DNA of 64,000 nucleotides, from the NCBI RefSeq assembly GCF_014905555.1, contig NZ_BNGS01000015.1:87558-151557 (forward strand). The letters are read 5' to 3'. Shown one piece after another: positions 52,258 through 60,606 of this stretch. How positions within the stretch are numbered: the stretch's first letter is position 1; every line of letters begins with the position of its first letter. The DNA comes from Streptomyces sp. Y2F8-2 (GTDB taxonomy: Bacteria; Actinomycetota; Actinomycetes; Streptomycetales; Streptomycetaceae). Position numbers and translations under genes: made by a program. Under the pieces are notes generated by a model. It was not told the origin of the DNA and made no database searches. It saw nothing but the letters and a program-made list of their open reading frames with translations.

Positions 52258-52530
52258 GTGTCAACCCATGAAGATCACCGACCGAGGGCGAGAAGGCCTC
52301 GCCGTGCCGATGTCGCGCGTCTGGCCGGCGTGTCGCCCGCGACCGTCTCGTTCGTGCTCAACCGGACAGCCGGGCAGACGATCAGCGACGAGACCCGGCA
52401 GCGGGTCCTGCAGGCGGTCGCCGAACTCGACTACCGTCCCAACCGGGCCGCGCAGGGACTGCGCCAGGGGCGCAGTGCCACCATCGGTTTCGTCAGTCAC
52501 GACGTCGACTTCGGCGTGTTCGCCGCCTAA
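52258..52530 (+). pseudogene. LacI-family regulator, truncated after the DNA-binding domain
   Basis: GTG at 52258 begins a LacI helix-turn-helix (ADVARLAGVSPATVSFVLNR) with hinge helix sequence (RNAAQGL-like NRAAQGLRQGRSATIGF). The frame ends at a stop after about 90 residues (FGVFAA), where a normal LacI protein would continue for 240 more residues. Directly after the stop the DNA encodes the C-terminal half of a GH13 glucosidase. One deletion probably removed the rest of the regulator, any transporter genes and half the glucosidase. Confidence 0.8.
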
Positions 52531-53271
52531 GCGGACAAGTTGCGTGAGGTCATCGACCGCAGCATGAGCGACCTCGCCGCCGTCGGTGCCCCCGCCACCT
52601 GGGTGCTGTCCAACCATGACGAAACCCGTCACGTCACCCGCTACGGCCGCGCGTACACCGGCGTGACCGCGCCCCTGCGCAACCAGTACCAGCCCACCGA
52701 CCTCGCCCTCGGCACCCGCCGCGCTCGCGCAGCCGCCCTCCTCATGCTCGCTCTGCCCGGCGGCGCGTACATCTACCAGGGCGAGGAACTGGGGCTCTAC
52801 GAAGTCGAGGACCTCCCCGAAGAGGTCCTGCAGGACCCCACCTGGGAACGCTCCGGCCACACCGTCCGAGGCCGCGACGGATGCCGTGTCCCCCTGCCCT
52901 GGAGCGGCGACACCCCGCCCTTCGGTTTCGGTCCGCCCGGATCCACCCCCTGGCTCCCGCAGCCCGCGGACTGGAAGGCGTACACCGCCGAAGCCGAGCA
53001 GGCCGACCCCGCCTCCATGCTTCAGCTCTACCGGTCCGCCCTGCGTCTGCGCCGCGCCCACGCCGGCCTGAGCGGTGAGGAGTTCCGCTGGCTGGACGGC
53101 CCGCAGGGCACGCTCCTCTTCGAACGCGGCCACGGCCTGCTGTGCGCCGGCAACCTTTCCCACCGATCGGTCCGTCTCCCCGAGGCCTGCAGCCCCCTCA
53201 TCGCATCAGGACCGCTCGACAAGGACGGGCTGCTGCCCTCCGACACCACGGTCTGGCTGCGCCGGGACTGA
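52531..53271 (+). pseudogene. GH13 alpha-glucosidase, N-terminally deleted
   Basis: The open frame begins REVIDRSMSDLAAVGAPATW then VLSNHDETRHVTRYG, which contains the conserved NHD of GH13 region IV, and continues through MLALPGGAYIYQGEELGL and the C-terminal beta domain to a stop at 53271. The first half of the TIM barrel, with catalytic nucleophile and acid/base, is absent. It cannot be active. It is the right side of the LacI/GH13 deletion join. Confidence 0.85.
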
Positions 53272-53431
53272 CGGAACCCGTGATCGCAGCTCAGCCGACA
53301 GCCGCCTGCGCCCTCGGGTCGCGGGTCAGCCTGCCCCGCCACCCCCGCCACGCACCCGAATGTCGGTGAGGGCGGGTGGGGGTGGGCCGCTGGCGACGAG
53401 CACGAGTGGTTTGGGACGAGCCCGCCGCCGC

Positions 53432-53463
53432 AGGCCATCACCCCTTTCTGAGGGTGATGGCCT
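53432..53463 (-). terminator. 12-bp hairpin at the 3' end of the ABC permease gene
   Basis: AGGCCATCACCC and GGGTGATGGCCT are perfect 12-bp arms with an eight-base loop. The stem covers the last codons and stop of the permease gene. No T-run follows in the direction of transcription. Confidence 0.6.
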
Positions 53464-54094
53464 GTGTGATGGCCGCTGCGGCCGCCAGCAGGCCGGCGGC
53501 GACGGCGAACAGGACGCCCGTGGACACCAGGACGTCCGCCGAGTCCGAGGCGTTCTGCAGGTTGGTGAGCATGATGTTGACCGGGGAAACACTCTTGCCC
53601 AGCAGCACGGCCAGCAGGAGCACCAGGGCGAGGACGAGCGCGTAGCCCTGCCGTCGGAACACCAGCCGTGAGCAGGCCAGTCCGATGGCCATGCCGATGA
53701 AGGCACAGGTGAGTTGAGCCTCGGCCCCCAGCGCCAGGTCGGCAAGGCCGAGTGCATGGGTCCCGAACATCAGCGGCAGCGTCAGGCCGACTGCAGTCAG
53801 CAGCACGCACCATACGGTGGCCGTCGCGATCGTTGCGAGCAGGACGCGGCAGTGGCTGCCGGAGCTCACGACGACGATCGAGCGGTGCGGCTGATCCTCA
53901 AGACCGATCAGTGCCATGGTCAACCATACCGAGCACGGCAACAGAGCCCCGGCCACCGAGGCGTAGGTCCCGGCGAGCGGGCCGGTGTCGCTGCTGGTCA
54001 GCACAACCACCAGGCCGAGGAACAGCAACAGCGGCGCGAGATAACGCTGGGAGAGCAGCAATACCATGAACATGTAGCGGACCAGAGCGATCAC
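53438..54094 (-). CDS. ABC transporter membrane subunit
   Basis: A 218-residue protein with six predicted helices (about residues 8-28, 38-60, 75-100, 110-130, 138-157, 192-213). GTG at 54094 overlaps the ATPase stop (GTGA) and has GGAGG nearby; longer starts exist but overlap the ATPase more. It has no family name I can give. With the adjacent ATPase it forms a two-gene ABC exporter-like unit. Confidence 0.7.
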   Translation of the reverse strand: MIALVRYMFMVLLLSQRYLAPLLLFLGLVVVLTSSDTGPLAGTYASVAGALLPCSVWLTMALIGLEDQPHRSIVVVSSGSHCRVLLATIATATVWCVLLTAVGLTLPLMFGTHALGLADLALGAEAQLTCAFIGMAIGLACSRLVFRRQGYALVLALVLLLAVLLGKSVSPVNIMLTNLQNASDSADVLVSTGVLFAVAAGLLAAAAAITQAITLRKG

Positions 54095-54999
54095 AGGGCG
54101 GCCCTCCTCGCATCCGCCCGAGGACTGCCTTCGTCCGCGGCCCCGACAAGGCCCTCCACCGACCATTGGTTCTGCAGCGCCGTCAGCAGAACCGCGTCCG
54201 AGTGCTCACGCGCCACCCGCAGGACGACCGCCTTGCCACGCTGGGCAGCGTCCACCACGCCTGGCAGCACGTCCCAGTTGACCGCGACCGGAGTGACACC
54301 GGTGGGCGGCACGGTCAGGACCAGCTCGACCATCGAGGCGCGACAACCGCCGGGTCGGCCGCCGCGCCAGGTGACCTGACCGTCGCTGATGGCGTATGCG
54401 CCGCCGGCGTGCGTCTCGGTGATCGCCTCGCGGTGATCGGTGAAGACGACCGCCCCGCCCTGTGCGGCCACTTCGTCGATCAACTCGGCGAGGACACCGT
54501 GGGCCGATGCGTCCAGACCCGACCAGGGTTCATCGAGGACCAGCAGTTCGGGCTGGACGAGCAGGGCCTGGGCGAGCGCCACCTTCTGCGCGTTGCCCTT
54601 CGACAGCGTGCGCAGCGACGCGTCCTGCCCGCCCACCAGGGACAACCGCTCCAGCAGGTGAGCTGCTCGGGCGCGGGCGGCGGCGGCCGACATGCCACGG
54701 ATACGCCCCATGTGGGTGAGGTAGGAGATCGCCGAGATGCGGTCCTGGGGGGTGAAGCGGTCCGGTACGTAACCGATGTGCGGTGGTCTGCCCGACACGG
54801 TCCCGGAGGTGGGCCGCGACAATCCGACGAGGATCCTCAGCAAGGTCGACTTCCCCGAGCCGTTGCCTCCCACCACCGCGAGGACGTCACCGGTCGAGAC
54901 CTCCATGTCAACGTCACTGAGGATCCACGGTCCCCGGCCGTAACGTTTGCCGACCGCCTCGCACCGTAACAAATCGACTCCTTGATATGCCTTCAGCAT
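54091..54999 (-). CDS. ABC transporter ATP-binding protein
   Basis: A 302-residue subunit from ATG at 54999. Walker A is GGNGSGKST (44-52), the signature is LSKGNAQK (from 132), Walker B is LLVLDEP (152-158), and the switch His is H189 (FTDHRE). The C-terminal 90 residues are an extra domain. The frame stays open 276 bases further upstream, so the true start could be earlier. It is coupled to the permease gene by a GTGA overlap. Confidence 0.85.
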   Translation of the reverse strand: MLKAYQGVDLLRCEAVGKRYGRGPWILSDVDMEVSTGDVLAVVGGNGSGKSTLLRILVGLSRPTSGTVSGRPPHIGYVPDRFTPQDRISAISYLTHMGRIRGMSAAAARARAAHLLERLSLVGGQDASLRTLSKGNAQKVALAQALLVQPELLVLDEPWSGLDASAHGVLAELIDEVAAQGGAVVFTDHREAITETHAGGAYAISDGQVTWRGGRPGGCRASMVELVLTVPPTGVTPVAVNWDVLPGVVDAAQRGKAVVLRVAREHSDAVLLTALQNQWSVEGLVGAADEGSPRADARRAAL

Positions 55000-55417
55000 C
55001 ACACCACCGAACTGGCTGAGCACGGCGTCGCCGCCCTGAAGCCCTGGTAACTGCTGCGCTAGCTCCGCTCCCTGCGCGGCCTCCGGTTGGTACTCGTCGT
55101 ACCAGAGGTCCTCAGCATCCTTACACGGCCGCGGGCTTCTCCCGGACTGTCCGCGGCTCTGCGGCCCCCGATCAGGAGGTCCGGCTGCTGTCGGCCGCGC
55201 CTGGCGCAGCCGCGGGAGGGCAGACCGACGCTCCGACGCCCCAGCAACCGCACAGACAGTTCTCACCGGTTTCATGGCGGGTCTGGCATCGGCAGGCGGC
55301 AGTGACCGCAGCCCGTACCAGCAGCGGGCGTGACGGCAGCGGCACCTTGGCCTTCACCGCTCTGGAACTCGCAGGCGCGGGGCAAGACCGCGCCTGCGGC
55401 TCCCTGGGGCAGGCGGG
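55000..55417 (-). other. Upstream region of the ABC pair, open frame of unknown status
   Basis: The ATPase frame stays open here and reads DLWYDEYQPEAAQGAELAQQ then LPGLQGGDAVLSQFGGV just before the chosen ATG. This stretch looks peptide-like rather than like the Arg-rich noise further upstream (55140-55275). It may be part of a longer ATPase, the tail of a lost gene, or a small peptide frame. No separate start codon is evident. Confidence 0.3.
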
Positions 55418-55645
55418 TCAGGTGCTGGGGTGGTGGGCCCAGGGGTGGATGGGCACGGCGTCCGTGCCGCGGCCCCGGCCGTCGAGCAGTCGGCCCATGC
55501 GTTTGGTGGTGCTCAGGACGATGGCGCGTTCGACCAGGGTGAGTGTCGGTATGCGTTCAGCGAGTTTGGTCTCCAGCCGCTGGCTGTCGCCGAGGGAGCG
55601 TAGCCAGACGATGACGGTGCCGGATACGACACCGTCCGCTCGTGT
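55418..55645 (-). pseudogene. Lrp/AsnC-type regulator C-terminal remnant
   Basis: The minus frame reads SGTVIVWLRSLGDSQRLETK then LAERIPTLTLVERAIVLSTT and KRMGRLLDGRGRGTDAVPIH, which resembles the end of actinobacterial Lrp/AsnC-family proteins. The DNA-binding half is missing; upstream frame sequence is unrelated. Assignment is from remembered family sequence. Confidence 0.45.
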
Positions 55646-55732
55646 TCCGGCCGTGCGGCTCAGCCCGCACTCATGGCCGCGTCGGCAGCCTTCAGCGTGA
55701 GGTTCTTCCGGGCGACCCGGCATGCGCTCGGC

Positions 55733-56197
55733 CTACGTGGCTCTCCCGGGTGCGGCAGCCGTGAGGTCGTCGCGGAGCGAACGCCGTGTCCTCGCCGTGC
55801 GCAGCCCCAGGAACACCAGCAGTCCGAAGGGCGACAGCAGGATCGTGAAGACCAGCAGGGGCCCCATCAGCAGCGCGGAGATGCCAAGCCGTCTGGCCTC
55901 CCGGTACATCCATTGCCCGATCAGGAGATCCCAGGCGATGACCTGCGCCCAGATGGCTCCCGCGCCGTCCGCGAGTGCCGTCAGCTCGCGGAAGGTGTCG
56001 ATGTCGGGGCTGATGACCGCGGTCAAGAGTTCGGGGAACGCCGGGACCGCGAACGCGAGGTAGACGAGCAGTACGGGCACCACGGTCACCGGTGATCCGG
56101 CGATGCGAAAGGTCGGGCCCCATGTGGGGGCGAAGATCATGAGCAGCCAGACGGGCGCGGCCAGCCAGAAGGAGAGCTCGAAGAGGAATGCGGTCAT
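55733..56197 (-). CDS. ABA4-like family membrane protein (DUF4281)
   Basis: A 154-residue protein with four helices (about residues 5-24, 36-55, 87-107, 113-133). The pattern FWLAAPVWLLMIFAPTWGPT and IWAQVIAWDLLIGQWMYREA (W-D-L-x-x-G-x-W) is typical of ABA4-like proteins, named for the plant neoxanthin-synthesis factor. In bacteria their role is unknown. The ATG overlaps the stop of the upstream membrane-protein gene (ATGA), so the two are coexpressed. Confidence 0.75.
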   Translation of the reverse strand: MTAFLFELSFWLAAPVWLLMIFAPTWGPTFRIAGSPVTVVPVLLVYLAFAVPAFPELLTAVISPDIDTFRELTALADGAGAIWAQVIAWDLLIGQWMYREARRLGISALLMGPLLVFTILLSPFGLLVFLGLRTARTRRSLRDDLTAAAPGRAT

Positions 56198-57210
56198 GAC
56201 ACGAGTTCCTTCGAGGCGCCTGCGTCTGCCGTGCCGGTTGCCTTGCCGGAAGAGGAAGTCGGAGCACGCAGGGATCCGTACGTGCCGAGAATGACGGCTG
56301 CCGGAATCAGGCTGGCCACCCCCAGCGTCGCGCCGTCCGGGTGGATCAGCGGCTGGCCCCGCAGCGCCTGCCAGAGGACGAGGGCGAAGGTGGCGGCGTA
56401 CACCGCTGAGGCGAGCAGTACCAGGCGCAGCCGTACCCGGTCGTCGGCGAGGCGGGTGAAGCGCGGTGCGAGGGCGGTCAGCACCATGACCAGCAGCGGC
56501 AGGAGTTGCAGCGCGTGCATGCCGACGAAGTGCGGGATCCGCAGATCGCCGCCGGTCGTCGACCAGCCGGTCAGTGGCATGGAGGGACCGCCGTCCGGCA
56601 CGCCCACGCTGTGCGCGCCGACCACCTTGGAGACGCCGCGCCGCTGCCCCGGCGCAGGCCGAGTCATCAGGAATCCGACCGCGGCTCCGGCCACAGTCAG
56701 GACGATGCCGGACCGCATCGCCCAGGCGGACGCTCGGTCGGAGATTTCGGCGCGGAGCAGCAGCAGGGCGATGACGAGCGTGCCGAGCCACAGGATGACG
56801 ACTGTGACGGCCATCGCCTTGAACAGCGTCTCGTCGAAAGGTGTTTCGTGGTTGAAGTGGCTGCGCTTTCCGCGGATCACCTGCCCAGTGATGATCACCA
56901 TCTCGACGAGACTCGCCAGTGCGACGACCGTCCCCGCCCACCAGCCCACGCGTCGACCGGTCGGGAGAAGCGACAGCATCCAGGCCAGGGAGAGGCAGTA
57001 CGCCACGAATGAGACCGAGAACTTGAACGGCTTGAACCAGATCGGAGCGCCCACCAGGACGCGGCCGTCGACGACGAGTCCCACGGCGGACAGGGCCGCC
57101 AGCACCACCATCGCCGCAGAGAACAGCACCAGTGGTCGATGCCATGACCGCCACGGCGCCGAAGGCCACCGCAACGACGCAGGCCACGAGGACGGAAGTA
57201 ATGAAGACAC
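56194..57210 (-). CDS. Multi-pass membrane protein paired with ABA4-like protein
   Basis: A 338-residue protein with about eight helices, containing GAPIWFKPFKFSVSF near residue 50 and GDLRIPHFVGMHALQLLPLL near 215, conserved-looking in actinobacterial membrane proteins of unknown function. GTG at 57210 follows GGGAGGGG closely; a TTG at 57222 is the alternative. It is transcribed together with the ABA4-like gene, divergent from a MerR regulator with a dense set of GATAG/CTATC palindromes between. Confidence 0.7.
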   Translation of the reverse strand: MSSLLPSSWPASLRWPSAPWRSWHRPLVLFSAAMVVLAALSAVGLVVDGRVLVGAPIWFKPFKFSVSFVAYCLSLAWMLSLLPTGRRVGWWAGTVVALASLVEMVIITGQVIRGKRSHFNHETPFDETLFKAMAVTVVILWLGTLVIALLLLRAEISDRASAWAMRSGIVLTVAGAAVGFLMTRPAPGQRRGVSKVVGAHSVGVPDGGPSMPLTGWSTTGGDLRIPHFVGMHALQLLPLLVMVLTALAPRFTRLADDRVRLRLVLLASAVYAATFALVLWQALRGQPLIHPDGATLGVASLIPAAVILGTYGSLRAPTSSSGKATGTADAGASKELVS

Positions 57211-57227
57211 AGCCCCTCCCAAGGATG

Positions 57228-57265
57228 GATAGCGGTGCTATCTGCTATCTGATAGCCCCACTATC
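57228..57265. promoter_or_regulatory. Clustered GATAG/CTATC operator palindromes
   Basis: GATAGC-ggt-GCTATC (57228-57242) and CTATC-t-GATAG (57245-57255) are perfect inverted repeats, and a further CTATC follows at 57261-57265. They fill the centre of the 124-bp gap between the membrane-protein gene and the MerR gene. They are likely binding sites of the MerR protein. Confidence 0.7.
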
Positions 57266-57334
57266 TATGATGGAGGGCGGAGCTGGCAAGAGCCGGCGCG
57301 GCGAGCAGGGCGGAAGTCAGGGAGTGAACCCACG

Positions 57335-57988
57335 GTGCGTATTGGGGAGTTGAGCCGAAGGACCGGCGTGCCGGTGCCGACGATCAAGTACTACGTCCGT
57401 GAAGGGTTGCTGCCTCCGGGCGAGCTGACCAGCCCAAATCAGGCGACCTACGGCGAGGCGCACGAGCGTCGGCTGCAACTCATCCGCGCCCTGCTCGATG
57501 TGGGCGGCATGAAGGTGGCCGTGATCGCGGACGTACTGAGGGCCATCGACGATCCGGCGCGTCCGCTGCACAAAGTGCTCGGCGCCGCCGCTGACCGCCT
57601 CGGTGCCGTCGACGTCGAGCACGACGACACCGGGTCTGCGGCCGCGCATGCCGTCGTCGCCGACCTCATCTCCCGGCGTGGCTGGCGGACGCACGAGTCG
57701 AACCCCGCCGTGGCCGACCTGTCCAAGGCCCTTGCCGCCATGGACAAGTTGGGCCATGGGGCGTTCGCCGAGGTGCTCGACGACTACGCCGACGCAGCAG
57801 AGCAGGTCGCCCGCGCAGACCTCGCCTACGTGGACCGGCGGGTGGCGGTTGAGGACATGGTGGAGAGCGTGGTGATCGGAACCGTACTGGGTGAGGCGGT
57901 GTTCAGCGCGCTGCGCAGGCTGGCCCATGCAGACGCCTCGGCGAAGCTGTACGGCACGGATGGGCCGCCGGAGCGGAAGTCGAGCTGA
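57335..57988 (+). CDS. MerR family regulator
   Basis: A 217-residue regulator from GTG at 57335. The MerR winged helix-turn-helix is RIGELSRRTGVPVPTIKYYV then REGLLPPGELTSPNQATYGE (residues 2-42). The C-terminal 140 residues form a helical effector domain with no Cys, so metal or redox sensing is unlikely. It is divergent from the membrane-protein/ABA4-like operon and presumably regulates it through the GATAG palindromes. Confidence 0.85.
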   Translation: MRIGELSRRTGVPVPTIKYYVREGLLPPGELTSPNQATYGEAHERRLQLIRALLDVGGMKVAVIADVLRAIDDPARPLHKVLGAAADRLGAVDVEHDDTGSAAAHAVVADLISRRGWRTHESNPAVADLSKALAAMDKLGHGAFAEVLDDYADAAEQVARADLAYVDRRVAVEDMVESVVIGTVLGEAVFSALRRLAHADASAKLYGTDGPPERKSS

Positions 57989-58140
57989 GCGACTGCGAAC
58001 AACGACTGGCCGGCACCGGAACACCTCGCCCCGGTGATCGACTGGTCCGTCACAGCTCTGCGGATTCGGGCAGCCCGGTGACGCAAGCCGCACAGTCGCA
58101 CATACCGCTGAAAGCCACTGTGGCCACGTACCCTCGGCCG

Positions 58141-58454
58141 ATGGACAAGATCGCTGCACGACTGGAGGCAGGCGCCACGCCGTCAGCCCCCGCTCTCATA
58201 CTGCGTCCTTGGAGCCCGGCTGACGTTGCCCACCTGGTCGAACTGTATCGTGATGCGGCCCTGCGCCGATGGACGAGGTCAGCCGTGAACGACGAGGCGA
58301 GCGCGGAACGGTGGATTCAGGACCAGCAACGGGGAAGGGGGATGCGTTTGCGGAAGTGTCACGCTTCGGGACGGAGCTGTACGCGTGCCTGACCGCACGG
58401 GGCGACGCGCTGTTCGAGTTATGCGACGCTCAGTCCGGCCGACTGAAGCACTGA
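58141..58454 (+). pseudogene. GNAT acetyltransferase start fused to IS701-like transposase scrap
   Basis: From ATG at 58141 the frame reads LILRPWSPADVAHLVELYRD and SAVNDEASAERWIQDQQRG, a GNAT N-terminus. At about 58335 the match stops and, in another frame, the DNA reads AFAEVSRFGTELYACLTARG then DALFELCDAQ, the conserved start of IS701-type transposases, ending at 58454. The insertion or deletion destroyed both genes. Confidence 0.65.
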
Positions 58455-58501
58455 CCCGCAGCGCGCCCCCAGCTTCGTCTGACCCGGCGTGGCGCGTTCG
58501 G

Positions 58502-58773
58502 TCAAGAGCTGTCGACGATGCGGTCGAGCAGCGCTCGGGCCTCGGTGGTGCGGTGGTGGTTCGGGCCGAAGGCGGCCAGGCAGGCGTCATGGGCGGCCGA
58601 GGCTCGGCTGTGGGCCTCGGTGACGCGGCCGAGCCCCAGGAGGGCGGTGGCCACGGCCGGCTCGACGGCGCCGGTCTCCGGGCGGCCCTGCTGCTCCTCT
58701 GACAGGCTGCGGCGCAGCTCGTCGGCGCGCTCCGCCTCGGCGAGAGCCTCCTCGTGGCGGGCCTGGCCGAGTT
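58502..58773 (-). pseudogene. Tetratricopeptide protein C-terminal fragment
   Basis: The minus frame reads LGLGRVTEAHSRASAAHDAC then LAAFGPNHHRTTEARALLDR and stops at 58502, typical of the last repeat of TPR_12 proteins (L-x-x-x-GPDHxxT-x-x-A-R). It starts abruptly at the 3' end of the MarR gene, with no start codon. Confidence 0.6.
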
Positions 58774-59273
58774 CAGTCGCCGTCCGGGCCCTGGGCGGCC
58801 CTTCTGCGCCTGGGAGCCGTCGTCTTGCGGATCTCCTCGGTGGCCGCGCGGAACGCGGGCGCGGCGTGCTGGAAGTAGTCGAAGAGCAGATCGCGCTGCT
58901 CCGGGGTGTAGCGGGCCAGGACCTCGGCGATGTGCCGGCGGGCGGGGCCTACGACCTCCTCGATCCGGGCGAACGCGTCCGGGACCGGTTCCACGATCAC
59001 ACGTCTGCGGTCCTTGGGGTCCGCGGTGCGGCGCGCGTATCCGGCCCGCTCAAGGCGGTCGATCAGGCGCGTGGTGGCGCCGGTGGTAAGCCCGGTCCTC
59101 GTGGCGAGTTCGCCCGAAGTGAGGCCGTCTTCCAGAGTGATCAGGCTGAGCGCGTACCACTCCGACGTGTGCAGTCCAGCGGCTTCCGCGCTGGCCAGGC
59201 CCTGGAGGCCTACCGCGTCCAAGTACTGACGGAAGATCACATGCTCGTCCCCGCCGCCCAAGGGGGTTGCCAT
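58773..59273 (-). CDS. MarR family regulator
   Basis: A 166-residue MarR protein. The winged helix-turn-helix reads LTSGELATRTGLTTGATTRL then IDRLERAGYARRTADPKDRR (residues about 48-95), including the conserved D-R-R wing. Helical ends form the dimer interface. It is divergent from the SgcJ/EcaC-like gene, with a perfect palindrome between them. Confidence 0.85.
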   Translation of the reverse strand: MATPLGGGDEHVIFRQYLDAVGLQGLASAEAAGLHTSEWYALSLITLEDGLTSGELATRTGLTTGATTRLIDRLERAGYARRTADPKDRRRVIVEPVPDAFARIEEVVGPARRHIAEVLARYTPEQRDLLFDYFQHAAPAFRAATEEIRKTTAPRRRRAAQGPDGD

Positions 59274-59295
59274 CGCCGAGGTCCTCTCCTAAATT

Positions 59296-59315
59296 TATCT
59301 GCACAGATGCAGATA
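59296..59315. promoter_or_regulatory. MarR operator palindrome
   Basis: TATCTGCA-caga-TGCAGATA has perfect eight-base arms and lies 22 bases upstream of the MarR start and 52 upstream of the SgcJ-like gene. A related half-site (AATCTGC) follows at 59331. Confidence 0.75.
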
Positions 59316-59367
59316 CTGCTTATGTTCAGAATCTGCTTCAGTTTAGCCAGAAGAGGAGTCCTCCGTC

Positions 59368-59820
59368 ATGTCAACAACCACCTGTGACGTCGCCGCAGTC
59401 ACCTCTGTGCTGAACGAACTCGTCGCCGCATGGGAGCGGCACGACGCCGACGCATACGGCGAGCTGTTCACCGAAGACGCCACCTACATCACCTACGTCG
59501 GCACCTTCTATCAGGGGCGCCAGGACATCGTGGACAGTCACCGCACTCTGTTCACGACCTTTCTCAAGGGCACCAAGCTCGCGGACGAGGTCCTCGCCAT
59601 CCGGTTCCACGGACCGGACGTGGCCGTGGTGAACGGGCGCGGCGACACCTTCAAGAACAAACGGCCACGCAAGCTCACCAAGATCCAGACCTACACCTTG
59701 GTCCGGCAGGACGACGGTAAGTGGCGCATCGCGGCCTTTCACAACACCAAGCGCAAGCCGCTGATGGAGTCGATCTCCTACAGGTTCGCCCCGGGCCTCA
59801 TCCCTGCCGCCGGGAAGTGA
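59368..59820 (+). CDS. SgcJ/EcaC family protein (NTF2-like)
   Basis: A 150-residue protein with an NTF2-like cone fold: VTSVLNELVAAWERHDADAY, then FTEDATYITYVGTFYQGRQD and VDSHRTLF, matching SgcJ/EcaC proteins. The family is named after enediyne and polyketide cluster proteins, often called oxidoreductases without proven activity. The divergent MarR gene and palindrome suggest induction by a small molecule. It has AGGAG before the ATG. Confidence 0.8.
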   Translation: MSTTTCDVAAVTSVLNELVAAWERHDADAYGELFTEDATYITYVGTFYQGRQDIVDSHRTLFTTFLKGTKLADEVLAIRFHGPDVAVVNGRGDTFKNKRPRKLTKIQTYTLVRQDDGKWRIAAFHNTKRKPLMESISYRFAPGLIPAAGK

Positions 59821-59838
59821 AATCCCGTGGCAATACAG

Positions 59839-60042
59839 AGACAGACGACACCGCGATCCACTGGGACCCCACGAGGCGAGGGCTTCCTCGCCTCCGTCCC
59901 GCCATACCTGGTGCCACTGGTAGGCCGACTTCCGGCTCGCCCGCAGCCGCCGCGCGACCTCCGGCGGCTTGACCTCCTGGGCGAACAGTTCCGCCGCCTG
60001 CATCCGCACCGCCTCTCGGTGTCGACGTGCCTCCGGTGTCAC
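59839..60042 (-). mobile_element. IS630-type transposase N-terminal scrap
   Basis: The minus strand encodes TPEARRHREAVRMQAAELFA then QEVKPPEVARRLRASRKSAY and WRDGGEEALASWGPSG, the winged-helix start of IS630-type transposases. It breaks off 19 bases after the SgcJ-like stop. Confidence 0.65.
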
Positions 60043-60165
60043 CCCGCCCCCGCCCACCGCTCCGCATACCTCACACACCACGGACGACAGCCAACAGCCC
60101 ACCGGTATCGGCAAGTGCCCCGAAGATTTCCCTGACGAGCCGAAGTCAGGACCGCTGTGACCCGG

Positions 60166-60606
60166 TCATCGCGTGGCCTCGGCCACGGCCCGGTCGTGGA
60201 GGAGGGCGAGGAGCTGTTTCGTGTGGCCGGGCAGTTCTGCCTCCGCCAGTCCGGTGACGATGTCGCGCAGCGACATGGGCTGATCGACCAGGAGGGTTTC
60301 GTTGGACAGGAGCCGGGCGGGCACCAGGGTGGCGAGCTCGGCGTCGCTGAACGCCGCACCTCCGGCGAGTGCGCACAGGACGGCTGCCTGGCCGCTGATG
60401 CGGTCCCGGAGCCCGGAGTTGCCGCCGGCGTGCGCGATGGTTTGCTCGATGGTCCAGGCGTCGAGGGCGATCCGGGTGTCGTACGTCGTGTTGACCCCCG
60501 CTGCGATACCTGCGACGGCGGCGATGGTGGCGGCGCTGACGCCGAGGCTGACCCGGACACCGGTGCGCCGGTCAGCACCACGGCCCGGCATCGTCGCCGT
60601 GCTCAC
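60166..60606 (-). CDS. Hypothetical protein with one membrane segment
   Basis: A 146-residue protein from GTG at 60606 (ACGGGAGG upstream). One hydrophobic segment (VSLGVSAATIAAVAGIAAGV) near residues 17-36 is followed by an Ala-rich soluble part (QAAVLCALAGGAAFSDAELA). I do not recognise the family. Its GTG overlaps the TGA of the upstream Cys-rich frame (GTGA), suggesting that the two were translated together. Confidence 0.45.
   Translation of the reverse strand: MSTATMPGRGADRRTGVRVSLGVSAATIAAVAGIAAGVNTTYDTRIALDAWTIEQTIAHAGGNSGLRDRISGQAAVLCALAGGAAFSDAELATLVPARLLSNETLLVDQPMSLRDIVTGLAEAELPGHTKQLLALLHDRAVAEATR

Noticed and set aside
55733..57187. Single 484-codon minus frame covering both membrane-protein genes
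   Set aside because: Its first 330 codons are Arg/Pro-rich noise; the ABA4-like protein starts at 56197 and the larger membrane protein lies in the other frame with an ATGA overlap.
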